18,710 nt of DNA, taken from Oscillospiraceae bacterium (GTDB lineage: Bacteria; Bacillota_A; Clostridia; Oscillospirales; Oscillospiraceae). Below are positions 1-7,605 of the stretch, piece by piece; within the stretch, counting starts at the first letter, position 1; each line of letters opens with the position of its first letter. Made by a program: the position numbers and the translations under genes. Under the pieces are notes generated by a model. It was given only the letters and a program-made list of their open reading frames with translations, did not search any database and was not told where the DNA came from. Where the stretch lies: NCBI GenBank assembly GCA_017627975.1, contig JAGAFT010000111.1, positions 1 to 18,710 on the forward strand. The letters are read 5' to 3'.

Positions 1-1
1 C

Positions 2-2656
2 CTTCCCTACAAGTTCGGCGTTAAGAGGCTGACCGAAGAAGACCCGGAATATATCATTCTCGACCGCGCATGTTCCAATGACGAGATCGCGGAAGTCATG
101 CTGAAGATGGGCCTTCGTAAGCCGAAGACCACGGCTGAAATCGCGAAACTCACCGGCAAGTCCGAAGAGCGTATTGTGGAACTGCTCACCGACGCCGCCA
201 TGCACGGCATCGTGGAGTACAACTGGGAAAATCCCCAGCATGAGAAGCAGTGGTATGTCCAGCTGTTCGTTCCCGGCATCGCCGAGATGACGAACATGGT
301 TCTGGATCAGGTTGAAAAGTACCCCGAGCTCGCCGAGAGCTTCAACAAGATGACTTTCCTCCCGCTGGAGGGCAAGACCCACCTGATGCCTCCCGGCGGC
401 AACGGCATCGGCATGCACGTCATCCCGGTGGAAAAGGCCATCAACGCCACCAACACCTCCATCTCCATCGAGCACATTTCCCACTGGCTGGATAAGTATG
501 AGGGAAGCCTCTCTGTCGGCTACTGTTCCTGCCGCAACGCCCGCCGTCTCTACGGCGAGGGCTCCGGTGAGATTCAGGATGACTGCTGCATCGGTTTGGG
601 CGATTTCGCTACCTATCTGATTGAGACCGGCAAGGGCCGCCCCATCACCAAGCAGGAGGCACTGGAGATCTGCCAGAGAGCGGAAGACAATGGCTATGTC
701 CACCAGGTCACCAACATCGACGGCCAGGATAAGATCTTCGGTCTGTGCAACTGCGATCTGGGCGTCTGCTTCGCACTTCGCACCAGCCAGTACTTCAACA
801 CCCCGAATATGTCCGCGTCCTCCTTCCGTGCCCATGTCAACAAAGACAACTGCGTCGCCTGCGGAAAGTGCGTCGAGGTCTGCCCGGCCGGCGCCGTGAA
901 GCTCGGCCAGAAGCTCTGCACCAAGAACGGTGAGGTTCAGTATCCGAAGCAGGAGCTGCCCGGTCTCAAATGGGGCAAAGACAAGTGGAACCCGAACTAT
1001 GTGGTCGACAACCGCAAGAACTGCCACAAGTCCGGCACCGCGCCCTGCAAGACCGCATGTCCCGCCCATATCGCCATCCAGGGCTACATCAAGCTCGCCA
1101 AGGAAGGCCGCTATCTCGACGCGCTCAAGCTCATCAAGCAGGACAATCCCTTCCCCTCCGTCTGCGGCTATGTCTGCAACCGCCGCTGTGAGGACGCCTG
1201 CACCCGCGGCGCACTGGACAAGGCCCTCGCCATCGACGAGATCAAGAAGTTTATCGCCGAGCAGGACCTCAAGAGTGAAGAGCGCTATATCCCCGAGCGT
1301 CTGTACCGCCGTCCCATTGACAAGCCCTATGAGCAGAAGGTCGCCATCATCGGTGCCGGCCCCGCGGGCTTGAGCTGCGCCTACTATCTGGCCCGCATGG
1401 GTTATGAAAACGTCACCGTTTTCGACCGCAACCCGCAGCCGGGCGGCATGCTCGTCATGGGCATCCCCAGCTACCGTCTCGACCGCGCCGCTCTGAAGGG
1501 CGAGATCGACGTTCTGGAGAAGATGGGTGTTCACTTCCAGATGAACACCGAGGTCGGCAAGGACGTCACCATCGAAGAGCTCCGCGCGCAGGGCTACAAG
1601 AGCTTCTATGTGGCCATCGGTGCCCAGAAGAGCTCCAAGCTCAACATCCCGGGCGAAGAGCTTCAGGGTGTGTTCGGCGGTGTGGACTTCCTGCGCGAGG
1701 TCAATCTGGGCAACAAGCCCGAGGTCGGCAAGAAGTGTGCCGTCATCGGCGGCGGCAATGTGGCCATGGATGTCTGCCGCACGGCTGTCCGTCTCGGCGC
1801 CGAGACCTATGTGGTTTACCGCCGCGGCGAGGACGAGATGCCCGCCGACAAGGAAGAAGTCGCAGAAGCAAAGGAAGAGGGCGTGAAGTTCTGCTTCCTC
1901 AACGCGCCGGTCGAGGTTCTTGGCGCGGACGGCAAGGTCTGCGGCCTCAAGGTCGAGCTCATGGAGCTCGGCGAGCCGGATGAGAAGGGACGTCGTAAGC
2001 CCATCGGTACCGGAAAGTTTGAAACCATCGAGGTCGACTCGGTGATCGCCGCCGTCGGCCAGGCCATCGACTGGGGCACGCTCGATGTCGGTGCGCTCGT
2101 AACCGGCAAGAAAGGCAACGCCGTTGCCGATGCCGTCACCTATCAGACCGCGCAGAGCGATATCTTCGTCGGCGGTGATGTCTACACCGGACCGAAGTTT
2201 GCCATCGATGCGATTGCCGCAGGTCGCGAGGGCGCCGAGTCCCTGCACCGCTTCGTCAATGACGGCCAGAGCCTGACAGTCGGCCGCAACCTCCGTGAGT
2301 TCTATGAGCTCAACAAGGACGAACTGGTCTTCGGCATCGACTGCTTCGACCGTCCCGCCCGTCAGCCGATTCTGCATGATGTGAAGAAGGCCCGCTCCTT
2401 CGAGCATGATCGCCTCACCTTCACCGAAGAGCAGGTCAAAGCAGAGGCCAGCCGCTGCCTGGGCTGCGGCGTGAGCGTCGTCGACCCGAACCGCTGCATC
2501 GGCTGCGGTCTGTGCACCACCCGCTGCATGTTCGACGCCATTCACCTGGAGCGCGATGTTCCCGAAGCCTCGAACATGATCCGCTGCGAAGACAAGGTCG
2601 CTCCGCTTCTCAAGAACGTTGCGAAGAAGAGCATCAACATCATCCGCAAGAGATAA
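2..2656 (+). CDS. Multidomain Fe-S flavoprotein oxidoreductase, GltD/NfnB-like (5' partial)
   Basis: The frame is open from the window edge, so the first ATG at 98 is internal and the true start lies upstream. In order: a helical, winged-helix-looking segment (nt ~60-230); a cysteine-rich module with YCSCRNAR (nt ~520), DDCC (nt ~580) and GLCNCDLGVC (nt ~740-770); a 4Fe-4S motif CVACGKCVEVCP (nt 851-886); a GltD-type iron-sulfur domain with CKTACP and CGYVCNRRCEDAC (nt ~1045-1200); an FAD site GAGPAG (nt ~1350) followed by GGMLVMGIPSYRL; an NAD(P) site GGGNVAMD (nt ~1748); and a C-terminal CLGCG plus CIGCGLCTTRC (nt ~2457-2530). The core matches the family of glutamate synthase small subunit, NfnB and AegA, which pass electrons between NAD(P)H and ferredoxin-type centres through FAD. 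It is probably cytoplasmic. There is no adjacent glutamate synthase large subunit in view, so calling it GltD would be unsafe. Physiological partner unknown. The fold assignment is strong, the role weak. Confidence 0.85.
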   Translation, partial: LPYKFGVKRLTEEDPEYIILDRACSNDEIAEVMLKMGLRKPKTTAEIAKLTGKSEERIVELLTDAAMHGIVEYNWENPQHEKQWYVQLFVPGIAEMTNMVLDQVEKYPELAESFNKMTFLPLEGKTHLMPPGGNGIGMHVIPVEKAINATNTSISIEHISHWLDKYEGSLSVGYCSCRNARRLYGEGSGEIQDDCCIGLGDFATYLIETGKGRPITKQEALEICQRAEDNGYVHQVTNIDGQDKIFGLCNCDLGVCFALRTSQYFNTPNMSASSFRAHVNKDNCVACGKCVEVCPAGAVKLGQKLCTKNGEVQYPKQELPGLKWGKDKWNPNYVVDNRKNCHKSGTAPCKTACPAHIAIQGYIKLAKEGRYLDALKLIKQDNPFPSVCGYVCNRRCEDACTRGALDKALAIDEIKKFIAEQDLKSEERYIPERLYRRPIDKPYEQKVAIIGAGPAGLSCAYYLARMGYENVTVFDRNPQPGGMLVMGIPSYRLDRAALKGEIDVLEKMGVHFQMNTEVGKDVTIEELRAQGYKSFYVAIGAQKSSKLNIPGEELQGVFGGVDFLREVNLGNKPEVGKKCAVIGGGNVAMDVCRTAVRLGAETYVVYRRGEDEMPADKEEVAEAKEEGVKFCFLNAPVEVLGADGKVCGLKVELMELGEPDEKGRRKPIGTGKFETIEVDSVIAAVGQAIDWGTLDVGALVTGKKGNAVADAVTYQTAQSDIFVGGDVYTGPKFAIDAIAAGREGAESLHRFVNDGQSLTVGRNLREFYELNKDELVFGIDCFDRPARQPILHDVKKARSFEHDRLTFTEEQVKAEASRCLGCGVSVVDPNRCIGCGLCTTRCMFDAIHLERDVPEASNMIRCEDKVAPLLKNVAKKSINIIRKR

Positions 2657-2690
2657 CTCATTCTCTGCGCTGAACCCTGCAGATAAATTT

Positions 2691-2721
2691 TCAGCCCCCG
2701 CTTCGGCGGGGGCTGATTTTT
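2691..2721 (+). terminator. Rho-independent terminator of the Fe-S flavoprotein gene
   Basis: A perfect 11-bp stem (2691-2701 with 2706-2716) closes a TTCG tetraloop and is followed by TTTTT (2717-2721). It begins 34 nt after the stop codon at 2654-2656. Upstream AAATTTT could give weaker termination on the other strand. Confidence 0.9.
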
Positions 2722-2785
2722 GTCTGTTATCTTTTTCCTGCTGTTGGTGATACTCAGCGGGTGAAGCAGCTTGTCCTGTAGATTT

Positions 2786-2816
2786 CTCAGCCCCCCGCCT
2801 GAGGCGGGGGGCTGAG
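2786..2816 (-). terminator. Hairpin terminator downstream of the zinc peptidase
   Basis: A very stable GC-rich stem of at least 14 bp (2786-2799 with 2803-2816, loop TGA) starts 10 nt after the minus-strand stop codon at 2826-2828. The T tract on the minus strand is weak (GAGAAATC), so termination may be incomplete. The hairpin is the second copy of the one at 2691-2716 and could also act as a backup terminator for plus-strand transcription. Confidence 0.65.
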
Positions 2817-2825
2817 TCTTGTCTG

Positions 2826-3512
2826 TTATCTTCTTCTGCTGTTCGCAATACTCAACAGACGAAGCAGTTGAACAATGGAGGTCATCAGCGAGATGAAATA
2901 GGTCATCCCCGCTGCAAACAGGACCTTCCGCCCGCCGATTCTCTCCTCGTCGGTGAGCAGGCCGAGCCGGTCCACTTCCGCCATTGCCCGTCGGGAGGCA
3001 TCCACCTCCACCGGCAGCGTCACCAGGTTGAAGAGCACGATGCCCGAGAACAGGACCGCGCCAAGCATGATCAGCCCGCTCCGGGAGAAGAAGATCCCAA
3101 GCAGGATCGCGATATACGATCCGATGGACCCGATGTTGCAGACGGGCACCAGCGCCTTGCGCAGCATCAGCAGCGGATAAGCCTGGGCATGCTGAATCGC
3201 ATGACCGCATTCGTGTGCCGCCACCGCCACGGCCGAGATATTCTGCCCGCCGTACACGGACTGTGACAGGTTCAGAGTATGGTTGCTGGGGTTATAGTTG
3301 TCCGTCAGCGTCCCGGCTGTCTGGACAATTGTCACATCCGTGATGCCGTTAGCCCGCAGGATGCGCTCCGCCGCCATGGCCCCGGTCATACCGTTGTAAG
3401 TCCGGTCCTTTGAATACCGATTGAAAAGGCTCCTCACAACCCCCGAGCAGATCATGCTCACAAAGAACAGAACAATCGTAAGGATATAGAAGATATCATA
3501 GGAGTAATACAT
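2826..3512 (-). CDS. yugP: YugP-family membrane zinc metallopeptidase
   Basis: The protein is about 228 residues, close to the family's usual length. It has an N-terminal membrane segment (YILTIVLFFVSMICSGVV), the zinc-binding AAHECGHAIQH motif (His100, Glu101, His104 from the chosen start), and further hydrophobic segments around IGSYIAILLGIFFS, IMLGAVLFSGIVLFNLV and the C-terminus. The LPVE-x-x-ASRRAM stretch after the third hydrophobic segment is also typical. HExxH supplies two zinc ligands and the catalytic glutamate; substrates of this family are poorly defined. Two in-frame ATGs exist. GAGGG directly abuts the upstream ATG at 3518 but lies 6 nt from the ATG at 3512, so 3512 is preferred and the protein begins MYYSYD. 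It converges with the Fe-S flavoprotein gene and diverges from the secreted-protein gene. Its 3' end is duplicated in degenerate form just downstream. Confidence 0.9.
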   Translation of the reverse strand: MYYSYDIFYILTIVLFFVSMICSGVVRSLFNRYSKDRTYNGMTGAMAAERILRANGITDVTIVQTAGTLTDNYNPSNHTLNLSQSVYGGQNISAVAVAAHECGHAIQHAQAYPLLMLRKALVPVCNIGSIGSYIAILLGIFFSRSGLIMLGAVLFSGIVLFNLVTLPVEVDASRRAMAEVDRLGLLTDEERIGGRKVLFAAGMTYFISLMTSIVQLLRLLSIANSRRR

Positions 3513-3545
3513 GGTCATCCCTCATTTCTGTTTCATTCTGCTGTT

Positions 3546-3551
3546 ATTATA
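3546..3551 (-). promoter_or_regulatory. Possible -10 element for the zinc peptidase gene
   Basis: On the minus strand this reads TATAAT, 34 nt upstream of the preferred start at 3512. No good -35 hexamer sits at 16-18 nt, so this is a tentative call based on the -10 alone. Confidence 0.35.
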
Positions 3552-3638
3552 CTGTCCAAAGATGTGTGCTTCCAGACATTTCTGTAAACATTGTCCCGTT
3601 TTCTTTTGCATTGTAGTTAGATTTATATAATTTTGCTC

Positions 3639-3667
3639 TTGACAGGCTGCAGGCGGCGCTATATAAT
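3639..3667 (+). promoter_or_regulatory. Near-perfect housekeeping promoter for the secreted GLUG/ZinT-like gene
   Basis: TTGACA at 3639-3644 and TATAAT at 3662-3667 are separated by exactly 17 nt, the consensus for the vegetative sigma factor. Transcription should start near 3674, immediately at the inverted repeat at 3675-3690. AGGAGG at 3703-3708, five nt before the ATG at 3714, is a strong ribosome binding site. Consensus at every element suggests high expression unless repressed. Confidence 0.9.
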
Positions 3668-3674
3668 ATTCATT

Positions 3675-3690
3675 GTTAGTTCTAACTAAC
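3675..3690. promoter_or_regulatory. Perfect inverted repeat (likely repressor operator) at the transcription start
   Basis: GTTAGTT-CT-AACTAAC is a perfect 7-2-7 inverted repeat starting 8 nt after the -10 hexamer. This position is typical of an operator for a MarR- or TetR-type dimeric repressor. A half-site-like GTAGTTAG lies just upstream of the -35 (about 3613-3620). No cognate regulator gene is present in the window. The half-site (TTAGTT) differs from the TTAAC-type half-site of AdcR zinc boxes, so I do not assign a regulator. Confidence 0.7.
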
Positions 3691-3713
3691 TATTTATGAA
3701 ATAGGAGGTACCT

Positions 3714-5375
3714 ATGAAAAAGATACTGACAGTTGTCTGCGTTGTGGCGATGATGCTCAGTTTGAGTATCGTTGCCGGGGCAGAAGAGAACAAAGTGATT
3801 TCCATCACCACCGCGGAAGAGCTTATGGGAATGGCTGACGACCTCGCCGCAGATTATGTCCTCGATGCGGATATCGACCTTGCCGGGATCGCCTGGACCC
3901 CGATCGGCACGTATAAGCCCTCCGGCGAAAGTGCGGAAGAGCAGGAGATCCCGGCGTCGGATGCAGCCTTCACCGGCACGTTCGACGGCCAGGGGCATAC
4001 CATCCGTAACCTCACCATCACCGGTGAAGACGGCATCGCGGTCGGTCTGTTCGGCTGCATTGCCAACACCGAGGTCGGCAACTTTACCCTGGAGAACGCT
4101 TCGACGGAAGGCACCGTCATGGTCGCCGATGCAGTCGGGTATTCCTTCTCATCCACGGTTCATGACATTCAGCTGGTGAAAGGCAAAGTGACCGCTTATG
4201 CCGGTGAGATGAGCGCGGAGGGGATGTACGGCGGCATCGTCGGCGCCGGTATGTCCAGCCGGATCGTTGACTGCAGCGCGGATGCCGAGATCGTGATCCC
4301 CGACGGGACGGCCAACGCGGGCATCGTCGGCGGCGGACTGGAGCTGACTTCTCTTGTCAACTGCACGGCAAGCGGCAGCATCACCGCCGGTGCGAACTGC
4401 TACGGGCTCGGCGGTGTTTCCGGCTGCGGTTTCGGAGCGGAAGAATTCACCAATTGCAAAGCATCCGATGTAACCATCTCTACCGGAGCAGGCTGCTTCT
4501 GGATCGGAAGCATCACCGGTTATGCCGGCGGATACGAAGCCGAAGAGTATGGCACACCGATCACCGTCTTCACGGATTGTTCCGCAGAGAACGTCAGCAT
4601 CGTGCAGGCCTGCGGCGAAGAGGATCTGGTCGGCGCAGGTTTCTATAATGAGGAGGTTGCACAGACGCTCGGCGCCCCCTTCGATCAGCCGACGGTTTAT
4701 GAGATCCGCAACAGCGCTGCAGAGAAAACCGATGATGAGACCGCGGCTGCCGCAGAAAAGCTCCTGGAAGACGTGAGCGGGACCTATGACGCACTCTTTC
4801 CCGTGATTACCAGCCCGGAATATGATCAGATCTGGCTTGACTCCTGCGCGGCGGTTCTGGAAGAGGAAGCCGCTCCCACAGCTGCGGAAGCCCTGAAGGC
4901 CGCCTGCAACGGGACCATTTACGGCCAGGAGGCCATCGATTCCTATGGGGACGGCTCGAACGGGGCACAGTTTGACTGCCTCTTCATCAACGGACCTGCC
5001 CGGATCGTGTTTGACGGCAGGAAGATCTCCGGTCTGGACGAGAGCGGCGCTACGGTTTTCAGCCATGAGTACAGCTTTGTGGAACCGGCTTCCATCGCCG
5101 GCATGATGAACGGATATCTCTATCGCACAGAGGATGCGGATGCGGGTGAGTTTGAATACTTCTTCCTCCTGCCCGATACCCCGGAGACAACCTTCCACAC
5201 CGAATTCCGCTACGGCAGTGACCCGGAGGCCATGATGCTCTACAACGAGGGGCCCTATGCCTACTGGCTCGCAGCCGGAATTCTGGCAGACCGTGATAAA
5301 CAGATGGTTCAGAATGTGATCGACCTCTTCTGCACGGAAAATCTCGCCGAGATGAGCGAGGAAACCGCGGCCTGA
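3714..5375 (+). CDS. Secreted protein with GLUG-like repeats and a C-terminal ZinT-like domain
   Basis: The product is 553 residues. A Sec signal peptide (MKKILTVVCVVAMMLSLSIV, then AGA) is likely cut after residue 23. Residues ~30-300 have the character of GLUG-type beta-repeats: FDGQGHTIRNLTI near 89, VGLFGCI near 110, GGIVGAG near 173, AGIVGGG near 201, GLGGVSG near 232 and IGSITGYAGG near 263. This repeat type is common in secreted or surface proteins. Residues ~393-545 align by eye with the ZinT/YodA metal-binding calycin: the YLYRTEDAD strand, FHTEFRYGSDPEAM near 494 (ZinT has HFHIFxGxDSQEAL) and a following NEGPYAYW-like segment. Most ZinT histidine ligands are missing, so metal binding is doubtful. 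No LPxTG motif or second membrane segment is seen, so it is probably released. It is monocistronic, with its own promoter, operator and strong ribosome binding site. Signal peptide and GLUG-like repeats are fairly clear; the ZinT relation is tentative. Confidence 0.75.
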   Translation: MKKILTVVCVVAMMLSLSIVAGAEENKVISITTAEELMGMADDLAADYVLDADIDLAGIAWTPIGTYKPSGESAEEQEIPASDAAFTGTFDGQGHTIRNLTITGEDGIAVGLFGCIANTEVGNFTLENASTEGTVMVADAVGYSFSSTVHDIQLVKGKVTAYAGEMSAEGMYGGIVGAGMSSRIVDCSADAEIVIPDGTANAGIVGGGLELTSLVNCTASGSITAGANCYGLGGVSGCGFGAEEFTNCKASDVTISTGAGCFWIGSITGYAGGYEAEEYGTPITVFTDCSAENVSIVQACGEEDLVGAGFYNEEVAQTLGAPFDQPTVYEIRNSAAEKTDDETAAAAEKLLEDVSGTYDALFPVITSPEYDQIWLDSCAAVLEEEAAPTAAEALKAACNGTIYGQEAIDSYGDGSNGAQFDCLFINGPARIVFDGRKISGLDESGATVFSHEYSFVEPASIAGMMNGYLYRTEDADAGEFEYFFLLPDTPETTFHTEFRYGSDPEAMMLYNEGPYAYWLAAGILADRDKQMVQNVIDLFCTENLAEMSEETAA

Positions 5376-5380
5376 GTCGT

Positions 5381-5395
5381 AAGCTGAGTCAGCTT
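5381..5395. repeat. Short perfect palindrome after the secreted-protein gene
   Basis: AAGCTGA-G-TCAGCTT is a 7-1-7 perfect inverted repeat 6 nt after the stop codon. It has no T tract. It may be a small 3' hairpin; function unknown. Confidence 0.4.
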
Positions 5396-5443
5396 CCCAT
5401 CGGCAAAACAATTTCTGAATCAAAAACTGCAAAAGAAAGTTGA

Positions 5444-5474
5444 GCAGGTCACGCCTTTTTGAGGTGTGACCTGC
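5444..5474. terminator. Hairpin terminator between convergent genes
   Basis: A 12-bp stem (5444-5455 with 5463-5474, one G-U pair) has a T-rich loop. The plus-strand tail is only moderately T-rich (CTTCACTCTTTCC); the minus-strand tail is CAACTTTCTTTT. It probably ends the secreted-protein transcript and may act in both directions. Confidence 0.6.
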
Positions 5475-5493
5475 CTTCACTCTTTCCATTCGT

Positions 5494-5522
5494 TCGGTTA
5501 TAACCGACTCGGTTTCAACCGA
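5494..5522. repeat. Two tandem TCGGTT...AACCGA palindromes
   Basis: TCGGTTATAACCGA (5494-5507) is a perfect 14-bp palindrome. TCGGTTTCAACCGA (5509-5522) is the same except for its two central bases. Their equivalent positions are 15 bp apart. They resemble paired dimer-binding sites, yet lie between convergent gene ends where no promoter is apparent; they could equally fold as RNA hairpins. Confidence 0.5.
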
Positions 5523-5561
5523 ATTAAAATCCGTAATGCCAATTTCATTTTCACAAATGCT

Positions 5562-5608
5562 AAAAAAGCAGGATGCTTTCAAAACGCTTCGTTTGACTGC
5601 ATCCTGCT
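5562..5608 (-). terminator. Rho-independent terminator of the exporter operon
   Basis: A 10-bp stem, AGCAGGATGC (5567-5576) with GCATCCTGCT (5599-5608), encloses a smaller CAAAACG/CGTTTG stem. Read on the minus strand it is followed by TTTTTT (5567-5562). It lies 25 nt after the stop codon of the minus-strand adaptor gene ending at 5634. Confidence 0.85.
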
Positions 5609-5633
5609 ATTTCTGCTCAATTTTCGAACTGTT

Positions 5634-7592
5634 TTATTTTGATCTGTTTTCCGGGCGCCCGGGCAACGGTTCTCCCGGGAAGCTCTCATCCACCTGCGGC
5701 ACATAGTATTCGTAGAATACCGTCTGCCCCTCGGAGAGACCGCTCACAACCTCTACATTCTCTCCGTCAGAGATGCCGGTCTCGACCTGAACTTCTCCTG
5801 TCGGTTTTCCGGTCTTGTTGTCCAGTGCGGTATATGCATAGCTTTTGCTCCCCCTGTCATGCACAGCTGCCGCCGGGATCAGAAGCGCGGATCGGCTGCC
5901 CCGGTGCACCACGACAGAGGCATTCATACCATCCAGCATATCCGGGGCCCGGTCCAGACGCAGCTCTACGTCATACTTGCTGTTTCCGCCGGAATTCTCC
6001 CCCGTGGCGCCGATTTCGGTCACGTGCGCGGTGAAGCTCCGATCCGGCAGTGCATCCACAGTCACATCTGCGCTCATCCCGAGTTCATACTGAAGGATGT
6101 CCAGTTCATCCACGCTGATATGGATCGTCATGCTGTCGTCCGGCGTGATGGAGAGAATGGTCTGCTCCTCCAGATCATAAAGGCCGTCGTCCTCTTCCTC
6201 TGTCTGCGTTCCGCCCATCATCGAAGACGGAATGCTGATGTTGAAGCTGAAACCACCCATCAGGCTTCCGATATCAAGACCTGCAAAATCCGGCATCTGG
6301 GGATAAACGGGCATGCTCGGCGATGGTGTCACAGCTTCAGGGGCACTCTGCAGGATGATTACACCTTGCGATGCAACTCCCTCCGGTGCTCGAAAGGTCA
6401 TTTCTGTCCCGCCGGCAAGAATCTCTTCCAAAGAAGTCCCTTGGAGCAATTGCGCCAGGATCTGATCTCTGGCCATTACCAGGCCGGTTACTGTACCATC
6501 TCCGTTCACGGACGTAATCAGCGCTGCCCCCCAGCAGTCTTCAAGTTCCGGAGTCTCTTCCGTCGTCTCATTTGCCAGCAGTTTGATCGTATACTCTTTG
6601 TCCCAGGAGGCGGTGTTTTTGATCTTGTTTTCGTCGATGTCGCTGACAAATCCGGCATTGGGCGCTTTCACTGTGTCGTCCTCATACAGCGCGAAGAGCT
6701 CCTGCATCAGTTCTTCATACTGGCGGTGTTTCGCCGCCAGTGCCTGATACTCCGCGTTTCCCGTGAGCTTTTCGACCTCGACAATCCCGTTGCCCACCCA
6801 GATCTGCTGATTCTCCTTCACATAGACATGGTTTACGATTCCGTCGGTGGCAAGCAGCGTCCAGGGATTGTGGACCGCCAGAAGGCCGCTTCCGATCTCT
6901 GCCCCGTCCGTCGTGTACACCGTCACCGGATCGCCGATGCGGGGTCCGTCATCCGAGAGCGTAACACGGATCATATGGTCCATCACGGTCTCTATCCGCC
7001 CGGGCACTTCGGTTCCGTCCGGGAGCTTCACATTGACGCGTTCCCCGGCCTCAACAGGGAGCTCGTTCGGGATTTCCGTGACCATCAGGCCGTCTACCGA
7101 CACCACCGCCACTGCCCCGCGCTCCACCGTTACCCGACGTGCATCGTCTCCTACCCCCGCATAAACGGCCTTCACCCGCCCGTTCACCTGTGCGGTCAGC
7201 TTTGCCACCGAATAGGTGTTGGCGTTGGTGAGCATCTGAAACGCCACGTCCTCCAGACTCTTCTGGACTTCCGATATCGCGCCGAGCAGGGTTACGCGGT
7301 CCACACGGGCCAGTGCCTGTCCCTGCTCAACCCGGTCGCCGTTTTTGACGAAAAATTCCGTGATCTCCACCGAGGAGGGAACGGTAACTTCCTCCGGCTT
7401 TTCCGCCGTCAGGGTGCCGCCGCCCGCCAGGGTGTTTTCGATTTCTCCGGTCTCCGCCCGAGCCGTGAGCACAGTTGCCTCCATCCCCGTTGCCGCGTTT
7501 CGCGCAAGCTGCGGCAGGATTCCGAGGATCAGGGCGATCAATGCCAGCACGACCCAGGGCAGCACCCTCCGGATTCCTTTCTTTTTCTTCAT
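5634..7592 (-). CDS. MacA/YknX/HlyD-like membrane fusion protein (second adaptor of the exporter)
   Basis: The product is 652 residues. A basic N-terminus (MKKKKGIRR) precedes one membrane anchor (VLPWVVLALIALILGIL, ~9-27); the rest is extracytoplasmic. VPSSVEITEFFVKNGDRVEQ followed by GQALARVD is the first lipoyl half-motif, and the partner half appears only after a long insert (DDTVKAPNAGFVSDID). Beta-barrel and membrane-proximal domains follow: MTIHISVDELDILQYELGM, then LLIPAAAVHDRGS and VETGISDGENVEVVSGLSEGQTV. Such adaptors couple MacB-type ABC transporters to substrates outside the membrane. A Pro/Met/Gly-rich linker with TEEEDDG lies between the two halves. The start has GAGGAGG about 8 nt upstream, and the permease stop is only 13 nt before it, so the genes are one transcript. 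It is paralogous to the adaptor at 9483-11207, which shares its domain order and insert position. Confidence 0.85.
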   Translation of the reverse strand: MKKKKGIRRVLPWVVLALIALILGILPQLARNAATGMEATVLTARAETGEIENTLAGGGTLTAEKPEEVTVPSSVEITEFFVKNGDRVEQGQALARVDRVTLLGAISEVQKSLEDVAFQMLTNANTYSVAKLTAQVNGRVKAVYAGVGDDARRVTVERGAVAVVSVDGLMVTEIPNELPVEAGERVNVKLPDGTEVPGRIETVMDHMIRVTLSDDGPRIGDPVTVYTTDGAEIGSGLLAVHNPWTLLATDGIVNHVYVKENQQIWVGNGIVEVEKLTGNAEYQALAAKHRQYEELMQELFALYEDDTVKAPNAGFVSDIDENKIKNTASWDKEYTIKLLANETTEETPELEDCWGAALITSVNGDGTVTGLVMARDQILAQLLQGTSLEEILAGGTEMTFRAPEGVASQGVIILQSAPEAVTPSPSMPVYPQMPDFAGLDIGSLMGGFSFNISIPSSMMGGTQTEEEDDGLYDLEEQTILSITPDDSMTIHISVDELDILQYELGMSADVTVDALPDRSFTAHVTEIGATGENSGGNSKYDVELRLDRAPDMLDGMNASVVVHRGSRSALLIPAAAVHDRGSKSYAYTALDNKTGKPTGEVQVETGISDGENVEVVSGLSEGQTVFYEYYVPQVDESFPGEPLPGRPENRSK

Positions 7593-7605
7593 ATCGTGCC
7601 CCTCC

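Larger units (their letters stand above)
2681..2878. repeat. Diverged ~99-bp tandem duplication (terminator plus 3' gene end)
   Basis: Two adjacent copies, about 2681-2779 and 2780-2878, share the order A/T tract, GC-rich CAGCCCCC hairpin, TGTCTGTTATCTT, CTGCTGTT, ATACTCA and GAAGCAG. The shared TGTCTGTTAT occurs at 2721 and 2820, giving a 99-bp period. The right copy holds the functional C-terminal codons and stop of the zinc peptidase on the minus strand. The left copy, read on the minus strand, encodes a degenerate version (KLLHPLSITNSRKK against QLLRLLSIANSRRR) in which a one-base insertion removes the stop. Copy limits are approximate because the copies have diverged. Confidence 0.75.

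Noticed and set aside
2542..3210. Minus-strand open frame running through the peptidase gene, the duplicated terminators and the end of the Fe-S gene.
   Set aside because: It is out of frame with the peptidase and reads through two terminator hairpins. It only reveals the degenerate duplicated 3' end.
3675..3690. Reading the inverted repeat as an AdcR-type zinc box, because the downstream gene has a ZinT-like domain.
   Set aside because: AdcR boxes use TTAAC...GTTAA half-sites, whereas this repeat has TTAGTT...AACTAA. The similarity is only superficial.
4149..5582. Minus-strand open frame of 477 codons opposite the secreted-protein gene.
   Set aside because: The plus-strand gene has promoter, ribosome binding site, signal peptide and repeats; the antisense frame has none of these.
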